From the NCBI GenBank assembly GCA_003567775.1, contig PWYR01000028.1, positions 1-33,627 of the forward strand: a stretch of DNA of 33,627 nucleotides, in the 5' to 3' direction. Origin of the DNA: Ignavibacteriales bacterium. GTDB taxonomy: Bacteria > Bacteroidota > Ignavibacteria > T3Sed10-11. Below are positions 7,031 to 15,131 of the stretch, piece by piece. The notes under the pieces were generated by a model that was not told the origin of the DNA, searched no databases, and saw only the letters and a program-made list of their open reading frames with translations. The position numbers and the translations under genes were made by a program. Each line of letters begins with the position of its first letter. The stretch's first letter is position 1.

Positions 7031-9169
7031 TTATTTCCTCACCGGTTCATCATCCGGTATCGGATTATACATTGGGTTAAACGTACCGCCGGTTGAAATA
7101 TGACCGACGACCCGCTCCGGTTCTTCATCTATATCGACAACATTTCCATATTCATCGACCGGTTCTCCGTCGTCGTTCACCGCGACAATACCGGTCGGTG
7201 TGATTCCTTCACCGTCAGGTCCGAACGGTCTGCTGGTTATCACATGACCGGCAGGAATAATATTGCCGTCGGCATCTCTGACTGTACCATCAGAACGGAA
7301 CGTAAATGGTACGTGAGTTTGTTCGGCGCCGAATACATCCTTACCGAGATTATAACTTTGATCAAGCACGATTTTCCGGTATAGCTGAATATTGTTTTTC
7401 ATTGTCTCTTCAGACGGATAGAAAATATTCCCTTTCACATAATATGCATCATCGTGACGATCATAATACAAATATTCTTTTTGATCGGCGTAATTTCGCA
7501 TACTACGCTGACGTTCGAGCAAACGGTTTTTTCTCTCATCGCGTGACATATTTTTCAGAAGATCATCGTTGAAAATTTCATCGACGGTATGTTCTAACCC
7601 AAGTTGCTGCTCAAGCCCCGCGCTTCGTGTAAACCGTTTTAATTCATTCCCGATTTCAGCCGGCATAACACCGTACAAATCGGCGCCTACAACGGTGTAA
7701 TAAAAATACTCAAGCTCACCTTTACCCACATCGGTATTTACATAATCCTGTAATTTTGTTTTATTGCGACGGTCATACGAATATGCTCCGTAATCCATCT
7801 CGCCCCATCCTTTATCACCCGGCAATTTACGCTGGAATGACCAGACCGCATCGACGGTATTCCCAACATTGCCGTGGCACCCAATGCACTGAACCATTTC
7901 TTCAGTCGTTTGCGGACGAAGGTCGCCTTTCCGATCTTCTATATATCCGGCAAGGATCCATCCTGCGCCGTTCTCAACCCATCCCTGTCCTTCTCTGCCG
8001 ACATATATTTCGAATTCGTGATCGTTATCATCCTCGGCTATATCATCAAGGTCAACGTCTTTCCATTTATACATATACCGTATCTCTTTTACCCGTTTCG
8101 ACCGCGTACCCGGGAATTCATACGTTTTACCTGTATTGCCGGCGACCCCATTCACACGATTTCCCGATTCACCGTCGGCATACAGATCAACATAGTGAAG
8201 CGGATGGGCAAATTCGGTGCTTACCGGATAGAATCCCTTCTTCACCGGAATTGATGACGCGTCGCCGAAATAATGTGTTTCTTCATACGCACGGTTTTTA
8301 ATATTTCGTTCAAGGAGATCGAGGTTTTTCTTATACGTTTCGACATCGAATGCACCATCCTGTGTCATAAATGAGCAGGGAAGACGAATATAGATACCGC
8401 TCACGCTTCCGGTAAGCGGAGTAAAAATAGCATACGGGAAGAAATTGATAGCACGCCAGCCCGTATATTCGTGCTGTTCATCGCGTACAAATCCATCAAG
8501 ATCGATATATCCATGCTCACCGCCACCGGTAGGATCATTCTTATCGTACGGAAAAAGATTCCGGGGATCGAGCGCCGGGAACAGCGCATACGGATCATCC
8601 GGTTTATTATCATTTAGCCATCGATCATTGCCGGTGTCGCGTACGTGTCCGTATAAATTGGACCAATTATCCTGCCGGACGTAATCGACATCACCATGTG
8701 AAGGGATTTGTATTCCTTCATCTCTCAGACGCCGCTCTATCTCATCGGGGAAGATCACATTCCGCCATAATATACGGTTCAGGTGCGGCGTGGGAAAACT
8801 GTAAAGGATTTGATCATCTGCAATCGGAAACGCATTGCCGTGCTCAATAGATGCAAGATAATCGGTATGGCAATACTGACACGCATTTTGCGTACCATAT
8901 CCGGTTTCGATCCAGCATTGAGCCGGAATTGCCGGGTCCTCGTTGTAGCTTGGCTTATACGATGTACCGGTTCGAATGAAGAAGTTTTCGGGTTCTTCAC
9001 CTCTGTAAAATGGTTCCGCGCTTATAATCTCCGGCTGCAAACCTTTTTCTTCAAGTCCGGACAGGACTTCTGCAAGCTCATCGGGGTGATCACCGGTACA
9101 GCCCGTTATGGAAAATGTGAACACTCCGGTTACGATTGTAAGTACGAATATGGTTATGATATTTTTCAT
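7031..9169 (-). CDS. Two-heme c-type cytochrome lipoprotein
   Basis: The 712-residue protein starts with a signal peptide and a lipobox (SITGC, Cys24), so it is probably anchored to a membrane facing the periplasm or outside. Two covalent heme sites are visible, CQYCH (97-101) and CIGCH (428-432), more than 300 residues apart. The rest is rich in Tyr, Asp and Asn, with an acidic Gly/Asp-rich C-terminal 80 residues (around NDDGEPVDEYGN). I do not recognise a named enzyme family. A ribosome binding site (AAGGAA) stands seven bases before the ATG. It lies 25 bases after the metal permease and nine before the fur-like gene in one operon. A role in metal reduction or oxidation during uptake or detoxification is inference from context. 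Confidence 0.82.
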   Translation of the reverse strand: MKNIITIFVLTIVTGVFTFSITGCTGDHPDELAEVLSGLEEKGLQPEIISAEPFYRGEEPENFFIRTGTSYKPSYNEDPAIPAQCWIETGYGTQNACQYCHTDYLASIEHGNAFPIADDQILYSFPTPHLNRILWRNVIFPDEIERRLRDEGIQIPSHGDVDYVRQDNWSNLYGHVRDTGNDRWLNDNKPDDPYALFPALDPRNLFPYDKNDPTGGGEHGYIDLDGFVRDEQHEYTGWRAINFFPYAIFTPLTGSVSGIYIRLPCSFMTQDGAFDVETYKKNLDLLERNIKNRAYEETHYFGDASSIPVKKGFYPVSTEFAHPLHYVDLYADGESGNRVNGVAGNTGKTYEFPGTRSKRVKEIRYMYKWKDVDLDDIAEDDNDHEFEIYVGREGQGWVENGAGWILAGYIEDRKGDLRPQTTEEMVQCIGCHGNVGNTVDAVWSFQRKLPGDKGWGEMDYGAYSYDRRNKTKLQDYVNTDVGKGELEYFYYTVVGADLYGVMPAEIGNELKRFTRSAGLEQQLGLEHTVDEIFNDDLLKNMSRDERKNRLLERQRSMRNYADQKEYLYYDRHDDAYYVKGNIFYPSEETMKNNIQLYRKIVLDQSYNLGKDVFGAEQTHVPFTFRSDGTVRDADGNIIPAGHVITSRPFGPDGEGITPTGIVAVNDDGEPVDEYGNVVDIDEEPERVVGHISTGGTFNPMYNPIPDDEPVRK

Positions 9170-9194
9170 AATTGAATTCCTTTTCTATATAGTG

Positions 9195-10043
9195 TTACCA
9201 ACCGATAAAATACAACAGCAATCCCGACAGCAAACCAAACACCAGGTTAAATCCTTTAATAATTATCGTATCGCGCACCGAATACGAGAGCATCGGCAGC
9301 AATGCGTGCCCGTCCTGTACAAACGAGCTGGTAAACAAAACAGAGAACGGTATTAGTCCATTTGCAAACATAGTTATAAAAATGATATTCGGACCTGACT
9401 GAGGAATAATACCGATGAGCGCTGCGGCAAAAATAAAATAAATTGTATATTCGGCAGAAAACACAGTTAAATCCCAATAATGTAAACCGATATCTATAAT
9501 CAGCATCGCTCCCAGCACCCATAGAAATATTTTCCAGATATGACGCTTGATGATATGATCCCATATATGTTCTTTCACATAGTGTGTAAATCCTTCACGT
9601 TCGGGATGATGCTGATGAAGATCGCATTTATACGAGAGACGAATGTTCCAGCCGCGCATAATTTTATCGGTGATCCACGAAAAAATAACTCCCGCCGCGA
9701 ATAGCAATCCGAACAACATAAACGCTTCACGCGGGAACATCACAATCATGAGAAACGCTTCGTCTCCCGATGTGGCGATCATACCGCCGACAAGGGCGCC
9801 GAAGGATATAAGTCCGTGCACATATAATGAAACATTCATAAACGAACCCGCACACCCGGGTGTCGCCCCTAAAAATGAAGCAAGAAGATACTGCCGCCAG
9901 ATACCTCCCTGCAAAAAGGGAGTCAACTTCCCGCGTGTCCACACATTGAGCAGGTCGACCGCAAACATCATAACAAAGACCAACAATGTCACTTTAACGG
10001 CGTGTTCTAAAACATGGAATATGATATGAAGCATACCTTGCAT
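9195..10043 (-). CDS. ArsP_2-type 10-TM putative metal permease
   Basis: This roughly 282-residue integral membrane protein matches what I know of the putative heavy-metal exporter (ArsP_2), also annotated as a putative manganese transporter. Features are a first half with GATPGCAGSF and GGMIATSGDEAFLM, and a second half with GIIPQSGPNIIFITMFA and a final GLLSGLLLYF helix. The halves are joined by a loop near residues 133-180 that is unusually His-rich (LHQHHPE, TH, EH, DH, RH). The ATG at 10043 fits the predicted promoter; a longer frame from a TTG at 10097 would start inside the -35 box, and an ATG at 10034 is possible. First gene of the permease-cytochrome-fur operon. Import or export cannot be told from sequence. 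Confidence 0.82.
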   Translation of the reverse strand: MQGMLHIIFHVLEHAVKVTLLVFVMMFAVDLLNVWTRGKLTPFLQGGIWRQYLLASFLGATPGCAGSFMNVSLYVHGLISFGALVGGMIATSGDEAFLMIVMFPREAFMLFGLLFAAGVIFSWITDKIMRGWNIRLSYKCDLHQHHPEREGFTHYVKEHIWDHIIKRHIWKIFLWVLGAMLIIDIGLHYWDLTVFSAEYTIYFIFAAALIGIIPQSGPNIIFITMFANGLIPFSVLFTSSFVQDGHALLPMLSYSVRDTIIIKGFNLVFGLLSGLLLYFIGW

Positions 10044-10068
10044 ATAAATTTGTGTTGAAAGATAGACT

Positions 10069-10097
10069 AATATACAAATGAAATATTCTAATTGCAA
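10069..10097 (-). promoter_or_regulatory. Promoter of the permease-cytochrome-fur operon
   Basis: On the minus strand TTGCAA (10097-10092), a 17-base spacer and TATATT (10074-10069) form a sigma70-like promoter. The predicted start lies about 20 bases before the permease ATG. The -35 box is one half of the shared palindrome. Confidence 0.6.
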
Positions 10098-10108
10098 ATG
10101 GTTTGCAT
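10092..10108. promoter_or_regulatory. Shared operator-like palindrome spanning both -35 boxes
   Basis: TTGCAA-ATGGT-TTGCAT can also be read as the perfect inverted repeat TGCAAA-TGG-TTTGCA (10093-10107). It lies exactly over the -35 elements of two divergent promoters. The TTGCAA-N5-TTGCAA layout resembles the box reported for the Fur-family nickel regulator Nur of Streptomyces. Because the operon encodes a Fur-family protein, autoregulation through this site is a reasonable inference. Confidence 0.6.
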
Positions 10109-10131
10109 TGCTTGTAAAAACTTGTTATATT
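10103..10131 (+). promoter_or_regulatory. Promoter of the zinc-ribbon/DUF2318-like gene
   Basis: TTGCAT (10103-10108), a 17-base spacer and TATATT (10126-10131) mirror the minus-strand promoter. The predicted start is near 10138, giving a leader of about 70 bases before the ATG at 10209, which has AGGA four bases upstream. Confidence 0.6.
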
Positions 10132-10208
10132 AGCTTTTGTTTCAAGTAAAATTGAAGTACCTTAAGATATTAATGAAATGCATAACAGCGTATTGAGCAG
10201 AGGATACT

Positions 10209-10862
10209 ATGCAAACTCTTACATGTCCACACTGTGATAAAGAAATCAAAGCAACGGCTCGATTTTGCCCGTCATGCGGAGCGGCGGTAACGGATCAACC
10301 CGCTGCCAGGGAAAGTAAATCTCCTAACCGAATGTCGTCCACACTTCGTTATGTACTGATCGGTATTTTTGCAATCATCGGTGTATATCTCATTGTAACA
10401 CTTTATAATTATATCTACTTCGAAGAACATGACGTGATCGCAACCCAACCGGTTGTCAGTGACCCGGTCGATTACACCGACCGGGAGATCGCGATGACCG
10501 AAATAAACGGTACCGTTGAAGACGGTTATTTTACATTTCCGCTTCAGGAAGTTTTAGATCACAAACTGGTACGGCTTGAATATCAGGGTCCAACGGCGAT
10601 TATTCCTGTCCTTGCCTATATCTCCACCCGCGGAAAGCTCGTTACATCCATCAGTATCAGCGAGCCGAGCAATTCCAGCCGGTTTACGATCATGAATAAC
10701 GAAATACACAACAATAATTGTCCGTCACATTGGGAATTGGATTCGATGCGGGCGCTCGCCTGCTGCGGGAACAATTATCCCGATCCGATTCCTTCTGAAG
10801 TACGCGATGGTAAGGTGATGATAGCCGTGAGTACGATAGAGAATTGGCGAAGGCGATTGTAG
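10209..10862 (+). CDS. Zinc-ribbon membrane protein with DUF2318-like (FtrD-related) domain
   Basis: The 217-residue protein has an N-terminal zinc ribbon (CPHC at 6-9, CPSC at 20-23) and one transmembrane helix (about 47-68). A C-terminal domain from about 100 follows, with the segments TRGKLVTSISISEP, NNNCPSHWELDSM and CCGNNYPDPIPSEV. This order resembles the DUF2318 iron-sulfur-type domain found in FtrD-like proteins of ferrous-iron uptake systems. As I recall the family, the Cys after SEP and the first Cys of the CxxC pair are here Ser and Asn, so the metal or cluster site may be altered. It diverges from the permease operon and shares its operator, which supports a role in the same metal system. 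The domain assignment is moderate. Confidence 0.65.
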   Translation: MQTLTCPHCDKEIKATARFCPSCGAAVTDQPAARESKSPNRMSSTLRYVLIGIFAIIGVYLIVTLYNYIYFEEHDVIATQPVVSDPVDYTDREIAMTEINGTVEDGYFTFPLQEVLDHKLVRLEYQGPTAIIPVLAYISTRGKLVTSISISEPSNSSRFTIMNNEIHNNNCPSHWELDSMRALACCGNNYPDPIPSEVRDGKVMIAVSTIENWRRRL

Positions 10863-10877
10863 GATGAAACCGTCTCC

Positions 10878-10900
10878 AGTTTGAAGTTAAACTTTTTTTT
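10878..10900 (+). terminator. Possible weak intrinsic terminator
   Basis: AGTTT (10878-10882) and AAACT (10889-10893) can form a 5-bp stem over a six-base loop and are followed by a run of T. It lies 16 bases after the stop of the zinc-ribbon gene and before the convergent receptor 2 gene. The stem is short and AT-rich, so it may be weak. Confidence 0.4.
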
Positions 10901-10925
10901 GGGTTGTTACTATACAACGTTGGTT

Positions 10926-13157
10926 TTAAAAGTACCACTTATACATCAAATGCGCACTACGTCCGGGCATCGGGTTGTCTCTGTCTTCCACACGCGACAG
11001 ATGATCGCGATAAACCGTATTTAATAAATTATCGATACGGAACGAAACAACGTGCCTGCCCGATACATCAAACCGGTAACCGGCTTCGAAACCAAATAAA
11101 ACATAGCTGTCGGTCGGATCTTCTTCAATCGCCGTTCGGGTTTGCTCCGATGCGATCCGTGAATTGGCGCCGATCCACCAGTCTTTTTTATCATACGTCA
11201 CACCAATGAACGACCGGAGCGGCGGCATAAATGGCAGCGGTGTCCGGTCAACATCGCGACGTGCTCCGTGTACATAATCCATTCGTGCATCAAGACGGAT
11301 ATTTTCATTCAACACCATCTTTACGCCGATTTCACCGCCAATGAGTTCAGCATCACCTGCTTCATATACTATGATCGGAAAACCCGACGGCTCATGTATC
11401 TCTCCCGTCGGTTGACGTACTATATAATCGTTTATTCTGTTATAGAAACCGGCAATATCAACAAACACTCTGTTTGTAGAAACACGAACGAATGCATCGA
11501 CACCGTGACCGATCTCGTTCTTCAATTCGGGGTTGCCTATCTCATACGCGCCGGCTGCAAGATGCGCCGCATCGGAAAACAGTTCCTCGATCGATGGAAT
11601 CCGGTGCGCGCGTGCAATTTGAAATCCGATCTCGACGTTTTCTGCCGGCTTCATATTTGCACCGATCGAGCCCGAGAACGTTGTCGATGTACGCGTCATA
11701 TCATAATCGTAATACTTCTCGTTCTCGATTGCATTTATCCGTTGAAATTCTACCCGTCCGCCCATCTGAAGTCGTGCTATGGTACTCAACGGAATTTCTT
11801 CATAAATAAAAACACCGAGAAAACTCGAACGTGCATCGGGGGTCAACGCTTCGGGACCGGTGGTATCGAGTCTCCGCAAGATACCGTTTACTCCGATAAC
11901 ACCGCTTTCAATAACCCCGAGTGAACCATGCTTGATCGTCAGCGTTGAACTTAAAGTATTTTGAATGAAGTCAAGTTCCATATCCTCTTTAATGGTACCA
12001 TCTTCTTCGCGCTCGATCTCAACCTCTTCGTGAAAATAACGCGAACCGCTTAAACGCAATTCATAGTTTTCAAAAAAACCGGCGCTTTGGATATTCAAAT
12101 AACCGCGCATCCGCTGACGATCCATCCGTATCTCTATATCGGTATCGGGATCGTCAATCTCCTCGGGCAAACCGTATGTTTTATCGAGCAATTCAATCGA
12201 CAAACCGCCGTTCATATTATTATGCCGAAATCCCGCGCCGGCAGCACCGGTAAGTTGCTGCAGGTACGTTCCGGGCAATCGTCCTTCGGGTGTATAGATA
12301 TTTCCGGATTCACGATATGATACCCGACCGGTCGCAACCCAGGAGTCGTCGCCATGCATGACGCGCCCGAATCCCGATCCCAGATTATTCATAGTCGATC
12401 CGTAAAATGCAATCGCGCCCGAGGTACCTCTGCTCCATATACGGGGAGTATCGTCGGTGAATACATTAATAACACCGCCAAGTGCGCTGGATCCGTATAA
12501 GAGACTTGCCGGACCGCGCACTACTTCTACACGGTCGGCGCACATTGGATCCATTGCAATGGAATGATCGGGAGTGATCTCCGAAAGATCTCCGATGCGT
12601 TCACCGTTATCGAGTATCAACACCCGGTCGCCGTCCATTCCGCGTATAACGGGTCGTGCAGGCGCCGAACCGAACGAACGCATCGCCAGACCCGGCTCCC
12701 AATCAAGCATCTCACCGAGCGAAACCGTGGCGCGTCGTTGTATATCTTCAGAACTGAACGCTTGCGCCGGTTGATACAATACAGGAGTTCCGAGCGGCGA
12801 CGCTGTCACTATCACTTCATCAACTTCAAACACTCTCGAATTTAATCCTATTGTAATATCGGTAAGAGCATCGCCGGGAATTACAATATCGGTATTATAT
12901 GTATAATAACCGACGAACTGAACGCGCAATGTGTAGGAACCGTGCGGGATCCTTTCAATCGTAAAATTCCCGGTTCGATCTGTGATCGTGCCTTTTTGTA
13001 ATTCCACGATATATACCGAAGCCCGCATCATCGGGTCTCCACTGGTTTGATCGACGACGGTCCCTGAAAGTGAAAAACGACCGGCCGTTGTTTCTCCACT
13101 TATTGCCAAAGAAGTAAACAGGATTGTACTTATGATTATCGAATACAGCTTTTTCAT
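10926..13157 (-). CDS. TonB-dependent receptor, ZnuD-like (receptor 2)
   Basis: The 743-residue protein begins with a signal peptide (MKKLYSIIISTILFTSLA). A carboxypeptidase-regulatory-like domain follows (about 27-110: GTVVDQTSGDPMMRASVYI, NFTIERIPHGSYTLRVQF), then a plug with PARPVIRGMDGDRVLILDNG, a PDHSIAMDP segment and VEVVRGPASLLYGSSALGG-type sequence. The barrel ends LMYKWYF. GGAG lies seven bases before the ATG. It is a close paralogue of receptor 1 along its whole length, including GRHVVSFRIDNLL and HLSRVEDRDNPMPGR near the C-terminus. Like receptor 1 it should carry a metal or metal complex through the outer membrane. Its promoter has the same kind of palindrome at the same place. 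It is convergent with the DUF2318-like gene and divergent from the 5'-nucleotidase gene. Confidence 0.88.
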   Translation of the reverse strand: MKKLYSIIISTILFTSLAISGETTAGRFSLSGTVVDQTSGDPMMRASVYIVELQKGTITDRTGNFTIERIPHGSYTLRVQFVGYYTYNTDIVIPGDALTDITIGLNSRVFEVDEVIVTASPLGTPVLYQPAQAFSSEDIQRRATVSLGEMLDWEPGLAMRSFGSAPARPVIRGMDGDRVLILDNGERIGDLSEITPDHSIAMDPMCADRVEVVRGPASLLYGSSALGGVINVFTDDTPRIWSRGTSGAIAFYGSTMNNLGSGFGRVMHGDDSWVATGRVSYRESGNIYTPEGRLPGTYLQQLTGAAGAGFRHNNMNGGLSIELLDKTYGLPEEIDDPDTDIEIRMDRQRMRGYLNIQSAGFFENYELRLSGSRYFHEEVEIEREEDGTIKEDMELDFIQNTLSSTLTIKHGSLGVIESGVIGVNGILRRLDTTGPEALTPDARSSFLGVFIYEEIPLSTIARLQMGGRVEFQRINAIENEKYYDYDMTRTSTTFSGSIGANMKPAENVEIGFQIARAHRIPSIEELFSDAAHLAAGAYEIGNPELKNEIGHGVDAFVRVSTNRVFVDIAGFYNRINDYIVRQPTGEIHEPSGFPIIVYEAGDAELIGGEIGVKMVLNENIRLDARMDYVHGARRDVDRTPLPFMPPLRSFIGVTYDKKDWWIGANSRIASEQTRTAIEEDPTDSYVLFGFEAGYRFDVSGRHVVSFRIDNLLNTVYRDHLSRVEDRDNPMPGRSAHLMYKWYF

Positions 13158-13308
13158 TCATTATCTCCGGGTATGTAGTTCTGTAACATCCCTTAGCAGA
13201 AGGATTATATTGAAAAAATATCTGACAATAAAATAACAAATATATGTTCACTCCGGCTGGAATTTCGGGATGTGTATTATGCATATGTACTGATTATTCT
13301 GCTATCTA

Positions 13309-13329
13309 TATTTAGATTAAGTCTAAATA
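13309..13329 (-). promoter_or_regulatory. Operator-like palindrome at receptor 2 promoter
   Basis: The core TTTAGATTAAGTCTAAA (13311-13327) is a perfect 6-bp inverted repeat around five bases, and the symmetry continues two bases further on each side. It directly follows the -10 box of the receptor 2 promoter and would cover the start point. On the minus strand it begins TATTTAG, as does the receptor 1 site, so one regulator may bind both. It also lies about 100 bases before the divergent 5'-nucleotidase gene. Confidence 0.6.
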
Positions 13330-13358
13330 AATATAGTAAAATTTTTCAATCCATGCAA
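13330..13358 (-). promoter_or_regulatory. Sigma70-like promoter of receptor 2
   Basis: On the minus strand TTGCAT (13358-13353), a 17-base spacer and TATATT (13335-13330) form the promoter. The hexamers are the same as those before the DUF2318-like gene. The predicted leader is about 165 bases. Confidence 0.55.
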
Positions 13359-13430
13359 TTTTTTGGGGAAAATTCTTTACATTATATTAATCTAATAAAC
13401 AGTTGTCGAATCAGTTAAACAAATTGGCCT

Positions 13431-15101
13431 ATGTACCCCAAAAATTTTCTTTTACTGCTTATTTCCGTCTTTGTAATAATTGGATGTGCCGACACAGTGG
13501 ATCGTCCTGCGGGCGATGTCGTACTCCCCGATACGCTTGACCTTGTCATCACATCCACCACCGATGTTCATGGCTGGATCATGCCGTGGGATTATTATAC
13601 AGATCAGCCCGATGAGCGCTATGGTCTTGTAAAAGCCGCAACTATTATCGACTCGATACGTAACGAACATGAGTTTACAATCCTTCTCGATGCGGGGGAT
13701 TGGCTGCAGGGAAGTCCGTTGGTGGAATACTTCGCAACCGTCGATACCACACTGCCGAATCCGTTCCTGCAGGCAGTCGATTATCTTAACTATGACGCAG
13801 TTGTGCTCGGCAATCATGAGTTCGATTTCAGCGTCGACCTGCTCGATAAAAGAATCGCAGAGACACAAACACCGGTCATCGGCGCAAACATGTTCCATCA
13901 CGGAACGCACGACCCAGTTTATACACCATATATCATTAGATCGTTCGGCGATCTGAATATCGGGATTGTAGGTCTGAATACTCCCGGCACTGCCTTATGG
14001 AATCGCCCGCGCATCGAAGGACGCATCGATTTTGTCGATGGAGTCGATGCAGCGAAACGATTTGTCCCGAAGGTTATCAACGAAGGTGCTGATGTAGTTA
14101 TCGCTCTGGCACACACCGGGCTGGAAGGCGGCTCTACATATGGTGTAGAAGGTATAGGCGATGAAAACTTCGGGCGAAAATTGGGAGAAACTATCGAAGG
14201 CATCGATCATCTTGTACTCGGTCATCATCACAGAATAATTGAAAGCGAAATGCTCTCCGGTCCCGACGGACGTGATGTGGGTGTTATTATGGCAGGTGGC
14301 CGGGCGTCGCACGTAGGCGTCTCAACGCTGACAATCACATTCGATGAAGATAGAAACCGGTGGTATGTCATCGATCAAAAATCGAAAGCTCTTCCGGTCG
14401 CTCATGCAGAGCCGCATCCCGGTTTAGTCGCCCTTGTCAAAGATGCTCATGAGCTGGTGCGTGCGCATGTAAATCAACCAATCGCACAAACACCGGTTCG
14501 ATGGAGTGCTGAGCGGAGTCGCTCAGAAGATACTCCTATTATCGATTTGATACAACATGTCCAGAAAAAAGTAACAGAAGCGCAACTCTCCGCTGCGGCG
14601 GCGTTCGATACCCGCGTTGAGTTCGGGCCCGGTGATATAGCCATGCGTCAAATAGCACAATTATATCCATTCGAAAACACACTCTATCTGATGGAGGTTA
14701 ACGGCAAGCAAATACGTGAATATCTTGAATATACCTCGCAATACTACCTGCAGCCGGAAGATGGTCAGCAACCGCGTGTGAATCCCGATTGGCCCGGTTA
14801 TAACTTCGATATGCTTGCCGGAGTGGAATATACCCTTGATCTGCGCAAGCCGGTCGGCGAACGTGTTGTTGAATTAACACGTGACGGCGAATCCGTTGTC
14901 GATGAGGATGTCTTTACCATGGCAGTTAATTCATATCGCGCTGTTGGCGGAGGAGGATTTGATATGCTTGACGACGCGAAGGTAATCGAAGAAATTGATA
15001 AATCGGTGCGTGGTATGATAATCGATTATTTACGTGAAAAGGGTGAGATCACACCGGAGGATGTGTTTAAGAAAAACTGGCAGATGATACCGGAGATGTA
15101 A
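13431..15101 (+). CDS. 5'-nucleotidase / 2',3'-cyclic phosphodiesterase family lipoprotein
   Basis: The 556-residue product has a hydrophobic start and a lipobox (VIIGC, Cys19), so it is exported and lipidated. An N-terminal calcineurin-type metallophosphatase domain shows the dinuclear-metal motifs DVH (Asp45, His47), GDW (Asp90), GNHE (128-130), AHTG and GHHH. A C-terminal 5'-nucleotidase domain runs from about residue 340 to the end, with YPFENTLYLMEVNG and NSYRAVGGGGFDM. Such enzymes hydrolyse nucleotides outside the inner membrane for nucleoside and phosphate salvage and need Mn, Zn or similar metals. Divergence from receptor 2 places its upstream region next to the metal-type operator, but shared control is unproven. 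Confidence 0.9.
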   Translation: MYPKNFLLLLISVFVIIGCADTVDRPAGDVVLPDTLDLVITSTTDVHGWIMPWDYYTDQPDERYGLVKAATIIDSIRNEHEFTILLDAGDWLQGSPLVEYFATVDTTLPNPFLQAVDYLNYDAVVLGNHEFDFSVDLLDKRIAETQTPVIGANMFHHGTHDPVYTPYIIRSFGDLNIGIVGLNTPGTALWNRPRIEGRIDFVDGVDAAKRFVPKVINEGADVVIALAHTGLEGGSTYGVEGIGDENFGRKLGETIEGIDHLVLGHHHRIIESEMLSGPDGRDVGVIMAGGRASHVGVSTLTITFDEDRNRWYVIDQKSKALPVAHAEPHPGLVALVKDAHELVRAHVNQPIAQTPVRWSAERSRSEDTPIIDLIQHVQKKVTEAQLSAAAAFDTRVEFGPGDIAMRQIAQLYPFENTLYLMEVNGKQIREYLEYTSQYYLQPEDGQQPRVNPDWPGYNFDMLAGVEYTLDLRKPVGERVVELTRDGESVVDEDVFTMAVNSYRAVGGGGFDMLDDAKVIEEIDKSVRGMIIDYLREKGEITPEDVFKKNWQMIPEM

Positions 15102-15131
15102 CCACCCGATAGCATTAATTTATTGACAAAA

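Noticed and set aside
7756-8301. Long plus-strand open frame (181 codons) within the cytochrome gene
   Set aside because: It is antisense to a gene with clear motifs, its product is rich in Arg, Ser and His without a recognisable domain, and it lacks a ribosome binding site.
10034-10097. Upstream TTG start (10097) for the permease, giving 300 residues
   Set aside because: It lies inside the -35 box of the predicted promoter, upstream of the expected transcription start; the ATG at 10043 fits better.
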